Shown here: positions 58,456 to 64,000 of the stretch, piece after piece | Numbering within the stretch: position 1 is the first letter of the stretch | Layout: each line of letters begins with the position of its first letter | From: Mauremys mutica | Taxonomy: Eukaryota; Chordata; Testudines; Geoemydidae | DNA length: 64,000 nucleotides | NCBI RefSeq assembly: GCF_020497125.1 | Contig: NC_059077.1 | Location: 19,538,840 to 19,602,839 of the forward strand | Direction of reading: 5' to 3' | Translations under genes and position numbers: made by a program | The notes under the pieces: generated by a model | Told to the model about the DNA's origin: nothing | Databases searched by the model: none | What the model saw: only the letters and a program-made list of their open reading frames with translations

Positions 58456-58959
58456 TACTAGGTCAGCATATTGCAAGTGGATCCCTGCTGACCCAGTGGC
58501 GGACCATTCCACCACTGTTAGGGCCTGGGGCTGGGACCTGTGGAGTAGGGTGGGCCCAGGTCCCTCTACCCCCTGCCACTCCACTCCTGGGGTGTCAGCC
58601 TCCCCGGATTAAAAAGCTTTCTAAAGAGCTTGCTATTTTGACTTGTAAAGATCTCCTCAACCCCGCCTCTAATTTTATGTGCAGCTGGAGAAAGACAGTG
58701 CCTCCTAAAGAGCTGTCATAGTTTAGGTGGCTCTGGGGATGAGCTCTCATTGCCAAGAAAATGCCTCATGTGACCAGCATAATGGATAGCCTCTGACAGC
58801 TAAACTACCACTTGCCTTCTTATGGCAGAGTTGTTCTTAGTTGAAAATGGGAGTGTGAACAGCGAGTATTTGGCACTTTATAACCAGATTGCTCTGGGCA
58901 GGTGGGGCTCATTCACCATGGCAGGCAGTCCACCTAGGATAGCGGACTCTGATGTCAAC

Positions 58960-59285
58960 CCAAGAACATCAAGTGCTCATCTCTGCCTGAGCCCTAGACT
59001 GCTGGGTGCTCAGCCCAGCCTGAGCCACTAACTGCTTGCTGCCCCGCCCTGACCGAGGCCTGGGCTTATAGACAGTGTTACTCTGTCCTGATTGCAGGCC
59101 AGGGCCCATAACTGCTCGCTGCTGCACCCTGACTAAGAGCTGGGATTCATAGACTCTCTGTTGCCCAGCCTGGATCAAGCAGACTCAGCTCTAAAGACTT
59201 CTAATTCCCCACTAATTAATTGCAGTGCTAAGGGCCCAACAGCGAGGAGGTGTGGTCTCCCTCAGAGACAGACCAGGAGGGACAG
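58960..59285 (+). repeat. Imperfect tandem repeat and second copy of a CTCCCTCAGAGACAGACCAG block
   Basis: 58985-59165 holds about three loosely related units of roughly 60-70 bp with TAACTGCTTGCTGC and CCCTGAC then GGGCTTATAGAC phrases. 59242-59283 repeats a block also found at 57972-58008 (about 33 of 39 matching). Possibly LTR-like or retroelement-derived. Confidence 0.5.
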
Positions 59286-59509
59286 CCATGCAGGCTTACA
59301 CAACCCATCACTAATACCTTGGTTGTGCAAGCCACTGCTGGAAATAGTGCATGTGTGTATGAGAGAAAAAGAATATCTGACCCAATTTTGCCACCCGTAC
59401 TCATGTTGCACAATACCTTACTCTCTGAGCAGTCCCACTACAATCAACGGCTGTTCAGAAAGGAAGGTACTACTCACTTAACCCCAGGACTAGTTTGCCC
59501 CTATTATGA

Positions 59510-59618
59510 TTTGTTTGTATTACCATAGTGCCTGCAAATCCCAGTCATGGGCCAGGACCCCACTATGCTAGGCACAGAACAAAGAAATGGCCCGTGCACC
59601 AAGGAGCTTACAATTTAC
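59510..59618 (+). repeat. Dispersed old repeat (copy 3)
   Basis: TTTGTATTACCATAGTGCC, CAGGACCCCACTATGC and AAGGAGCTTACAATTTAC, in order. This is the most complete copy in the window. Confidence 0.6.
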
Positions 59619-59892
59619 CTCCGGGGGCTGCACCTCTTAGGAAATGCATCATAGAATCTAGCCCAACATAGGCACCATTTCTGACAATTTCCTGTTCTTT
59701 CCCACAATCGAGGTACTCTGTTGTTAGTTAGTTATTATTTTAATCTTGAGCTGCACATAGAAAATCTGTACTTAGTGTTGGTTTAACCTCGGACGGGTCA
59801 GTTTGGTTCAGGGACACAATACATCTATAATTTAAAACAGTCTGTACTGGAGATCACTAGGCTGGGCTGCCCTTCAACTTCTCTGTTTACAG

Positions 59893-60075
59893 ACATACTA
59901 TGTTGGAGGACAAGAGGATGGAAACTGGAGTCCAGCGAATTCTCTTGTGTTATTAAGCACTGAAGAGATGTCAGACTTCAGTGAGAGACGAAATATGAGA
60001 TGCAGATATCCTGCCGAGAGTAAAAGGCAAAAGAAAAAAATATTGAGGCTAAGGAGTCAAACAGTAAAAAGATAG
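59893..60075 (+). other. Candidate terminal exon, 60 codons
   Basis: CTTCTCTGTTTACAG precedes an open frame TYYVGGQEDGNWSPANSL... ending KR and TAG at 60073-60075. The second half is Lys/Arg-rich. No domain recognised. It could be chance. Confidence 0.22.
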
Positions 60076-60974
60076 AGGCAAGTGAGCACAGATAAAGAGC
60101 AGGATAAAGACAAAGTGTTTATAAAGCAGAAGAAGAAGGGGGTTTGGCTGGATAACTCAACCCAAGAGTGGAGATGCACATTCCTTTCCCAGGATTGCTA
60201 ACATCTGGAAACGTGCCTCCTTTATGGCCAATGCAGCTCAGATGTAACCAGCAGGGTTTGAAGAAACTCCAACCCCAAACCATTTGTGAGTAATGATGTT
60301 TAAATTAACCTGTTTATTTTTAAAGGACTATATTAAGAAGACCCTGTTCCCCCCCAAAGCAATGAATTAACCAATCAGTGATTAATTGGTTAATGTTTGT
60401 AGAGACCTTTGGAGCTGAAAAGCACTGCTAAGGGTTGTTTGTATGTATTTGTTTCATTATGATGTAGCATGTAACTATACACTGATACGGCACATGAAAA
60501 TCCCACATGTGGCAAGTAACAATGCAGAGCGATGACTCAGCAAGCTGAGGGGGAGGGAAGGGCATGAGGAAATAAATCCCAAAGATAAGAAAAGCATTTT
60601 TTAAACTATTACCGAGATCTCCCCTGAGTCTGGGATCAGCTAATCCAATGTTTTACAGTTAATGGGCCAGATTCATCTCTGCATTACATTGGTGCAGCCC
60701 CGCTTACTTCAGCGAAAGAGAGGCTCAGTTAGAGCGTCTGCTGTTGAACTACCCATTTTTCTCAGCCTTCAAAATGTATTCTCAAGTTCAAACAAAGAGG
60801 CAGCTTGTGTGCACAGTACACTGAGCATTCTGGCACATCTCCAGCCTTGTGACAAAGGATGCTAAAGAAGCTGAAGGTGAAGTGCTTGAAACTCCCTCAT
60901 TCACTCCTCAGACATCATTGCTCAGAGCTCTGCCCTGGTTTCTCACTCACTTGTGAGTGCAAGTCAAGGGGCCG
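60076..60974. other. Unique DNA
   Basis: 60660-60720 (GGGCCAGATTCATCTCTGC) is a scrap of the palindromic family at 50.7 kb. No genes. Confidence 0.35.
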
Positions 60975-61110
60975 GCAATTATTATCATTTATTTGTATGA
61001 TGGTAGCACATAGAGATCCCATCAAGAATCAGGGCCCCGTTTGCTTAATACTGAACACACACACGATATTGAAAAGACAGTCTCTCCCCCCAAAGAGCAT
61101 GCAATCTAAG
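60975..61110 (+). repeat. Dispersed old repeat (copy 4)
   Basis: ATTTGTATGATGGTAGCAC, then CAGGGCCCCGTTTG, ACTGAACACAC and AAAGAGCATGCAATC, the same order as copy 3 but diverged. Confidence 0.55.
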
Positions 61111-63555
61111 CAAGGATCTTTCAAAGCCCTCACCAATGTGAGACCTCATAATCTGAAAGACTGGCTATTGCCTTGGCAGGGGTGGGGGCGGGGAAGGTTG
61201 CATTGGCTGAAATTCTATTTAGATTTGTTCGTAGGGTGAAAATTTCTAATGCTGGCAGCAGGGCTTCCTCTGTTGAGTCCCCCCAAAAACAGACACTTTT
61301 GAAATCCACTCCCCTGGGTGTGCCTCCTGAGCCCAGATGTGGAGTAAGGCTTGATTTCGGTTTAGTATTTGGTTGGTTGATTGTTTTGGAAATATTTAAT
61401 TTTAATTTAATAATTTATTTAATTTAATAATAATAATTTATTTTTTCTGTCATGTCTACTCAGGTGAGTAAGAGCCAGCAGGCCAAACTTTTAATTTGGT
61501 TCTTTTGAGATTAATTTTTGCTCTGTTGAGGCATGTGGGCGGCACAGCAGCGACCATTAGAAACCTGTTGTTTGGGTAGCTTTTACCATGTGTGTTTAAA
61601 TCTTCTTTTGCATACCTTGCACCTTGCCTGTATTAGTCAATACATACATTAAAATAATGGAGGGGAGAAAATTTCTGTAGGAGAACCCGCTGTTGTCTAT
61701 ATTCCTTTCATTTTATGCTTGAGTTGTTCTACACGATGGAATCTTGATCTGTGATCTATTACAACTTTAATATCATTCTTTAATGCCCCAGTTAATATCA
61801 CTCGATTCTTCGTTTTTTGAACAATTAATGTGGGAGCAAGTACTAGACATTAAATGAGCAGTGTATACTCTCTGGGTTCTGGTTTGTCAGATGGAAACAA
61901 AGTGTGTTTTGGCTTTAAGTGGGGATGGGTTCACAGATTGGCACACCTGCTCAGCCCTAATTAGAAACAGTCTCAGTCTACAAAGTTGAGATTTGTGTAT
62001 CAGCAGATGAACAGAGCCAAAATACAGCCTGGCTGCATGCAGCCGCATAGGGACATATGGAGGAATCAGTCTAGATCATGAGTCCAAGTATGGGGATGGT
62101 GAAAGCAGGCTCCATGGGGCCACCTCTCCTTAGACTCTGAGATTCCTCATCCAAGCAGGTAACAGGGAAGTGAGTAGGAATGACTGGGTAAAGCTCTCAC
62201 TCTGGTCCTTCTCCCCACCCTCATATGTACAAGCCAACGCAGCTGGGCCTTTGTGTGTATGTGGTGGGGTAGTTTGCTACTGGTAATGGGCAGTAGCAGA
62301 CTACTTCCTTCTGGAGCCGTGTGAAGCAGGGAAGGAACAGTGGCTTAGAGAATCCTACTCACTCAGAGGGTCATTACACAGGGCTGAGACTAATGGCACA
62401 ATCTAAGCCTCATTGAATAATATTAGTCTAGTAGGAAAATCACCTGTCCCCTAATGAGTTTTAAAATATTATGGAAAAAGTATGGAGATATGCTGATTGT
62501 GCTTTTTAAAGAGACACATCCTCCTGCAAAGGACAGCAAGTCAGTCTGAACTAAATCCAGAAGTCCTCACTTAGGAGCAGATTATGAAGCAGTGGGAATA
62601 TCTGAGTGAGGTGTCAGAATCTGGTTCACATGTTTTGCTCCCATTGATTTGATGCTTATTTCAGCAACACAGCTCAAATTTCAAACACCACATGACGTGC
62701 AAAAACTGTAGCTGAATAATTTCCAATGGCAAAAATCATGGTGAGTTCACGGATGCTCTGTCAACAGAGGAGAACTCCAAATTCATCAGATAAATTGGCA
62801 ACTATGAATTATTCACTTTGCTTTGTTAAACACGCTGGTGAACCATAGGGTTGTGGACTGTGACTGGACGAGAAAATTACAGCCAGAAGGCAAAGAAAAT
62901 ACCAGCCCTTTTCAGAACAGCTCATGCCCAACTAATGGACTTAAGGGAAAAAACAGTTTGAAATTTAAAAATAACAAAACAAACCACAGTAAATAAAAAT
63001 AGATTAAAACAAGGGAATGCATCAAGGTGCACATGCTCTGTCCATGGTACAGGTAGAGTCAGTGTTCATAGAGCCAGTTACATACAGTAGTTATATATTA
63101 CTTGCTCATGTTTTCTCTATGAGTAGGGATATAAGGCTTTTAAGGAGTTTTCTCTCTAGACAAATGTCATTTGGCCCTGACTCTGCAAGCTGCTCCATGC
63201 AGGTGGGCCCTTGCACCCATGAGGAGTGTCAGACTTTAATGGGGCTCCTTGCAGTGGGTCTGCCCAAACATAGTAACCTGTAAGGTTGGAGTCTTATAGC
63301 TCAGCCATACAGAACCCCCAGTCAGAACTCCGAGAATCTGCTTGCATGTTCTTTTCTTAAGACCCCACACTTTAAAGGCCCATGTCACAGCCATTGTTCT
63401 TCATCAAGGAGAGGAAGACAAGACTCTCATAAGACCTTTCTCCTGTCACCCAAAAGGGGGCACTATTAAGTGACATTGGTCTTTCCCCCTTTGTCAAGAG
63501 GCTAGGTGTGTTATCTCCACAGCAGTCTCATCTCCTATCATCAGTGTCCAAGACT
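61111..63555. other. Unique DNA with AT-rich simple sequence
   Basis: 61395-61445 is an AATTTAATAATT-type low-complexity stretch. No repeat family or gene was recognised in the rest. Confidence 0.35.
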
Positions 63556-64000
63556 GGGAATTGCCAGTGTGGCCCAGTAGAGCACCGTCACTGGGCTATT
63601 AAGTCCAGTGTCCTGCCTTCCAATAGTGGCCAGTGTCAGATGCTTCATAGGGAATGAACAGAACAGGGCAGTCATCGAGTGATCCAGCCCCTGTCGTCCA
63701 GTCCCACCTTCTGGCAATTGGGATTTTAGGGACACCCAGAGCATGGGGTTGCATCCCTGACCACCTTGGCTAATAGCCATTGATGGACGTATCCTCCAGG
63801 AACTTATCTAATTCTTTTTTGAACCCAGTTACACTTTTGGCCTTCATGACATCCCCTGGCAACAAGTTCCACTGGTTGACTGTGCGTTGTGTGAAGAAGT
63901 ACTTCCTTATGTTTGTTTTAAACCTGCTGTTTTAAGCCTATTGATTTCATCAGGTGATCCTGGGTTCTTGTGTTACTTAAAAGGGTAAACATAGCTTCCT
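63556..64000 (-). mobile_element. CR1/L3-type LINE 3' region, continues beyond the window
   Basis: On the minus strand, 64000-63780 encodes the RT C-terminus ([17 protein letters not shown], then an SINGY-like end and stop), matching [12 protein letters not shown] and KSINGY of the LINE at 28.6 kb. The 3' UTR follows to about 63556. Diverged, with frame breaks. Confidence 0.8.

Overview
This window is repeat-dense, non-coding vertebrate chromosomal DNA. It carries CR1/L3 LINEs, a DIRS tyrosine-recombinase retrotransposon, Penelope-like elements (PLEs), a tRNA-derived SINE with a CR1-like tail, MIR-type SINEs, hAT-like and TA-flanked elements, and ancient palindromic repeats. That mixture fits a non-avian sauropsid and most resembles a turtle. 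The species assignment is inference. No host gene could be named; four spliced-exon candidates are listed at low confidence.

Layout. 1-5148 is the right part of a DIRS element (Gag, RT-RNase H and tyrosine recombinase, each with a frame break), ending in an exact 65-bp inverted repeat. 5149-5480 is a decayed antisense CR1. 5.5-17.9 kb is mostly AT-rich unique DNA with one truncated PLE tail (11.2 kb) and two hAT-like elements (14.9 and 16.1 kb). 17.9-23.1 kb is a three-level nest: an antisense CR1 split by a PLE, which is itself split by a 2548-bp DNA transposon. Target-site duplications can be read at both inner levels. 25.0-28.9 kb is a nearly complete L3/CR1-type LINE with an esterase ORF1 and an endonuclease/RT ORF2.

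28.9-48.9 kb is old DNA with scattered SINEs, hAT-like elements, palindromic MITEs and two short PLE tails. 48.97-49.91 kb is a TA-flanked element carrying an extremely G-rich insertion. 49.9-63.5 kb holds further old repeats, a 535-bp hAT-like palindromic element, a SINE fragment and an unidentified repetitive ORF block (57.9-59.3 kb). 63.6-64.0 kb is an antisense CR1 that runs off the window.

Nothing here works as an operon. The coding capacity is that of selfish elements: reverse transcriptases, RNase H, tyrosine recombinase, GIY-YIG and AP-type endonucleases, an SGNH esterase and a DDE-like transposase. The best signals are the nested insertions with readable duplications, the poorly classified transposase at 20.2-21.9 kb, and several previously separate-looking repeats that the duplications resolve into independent insertions.
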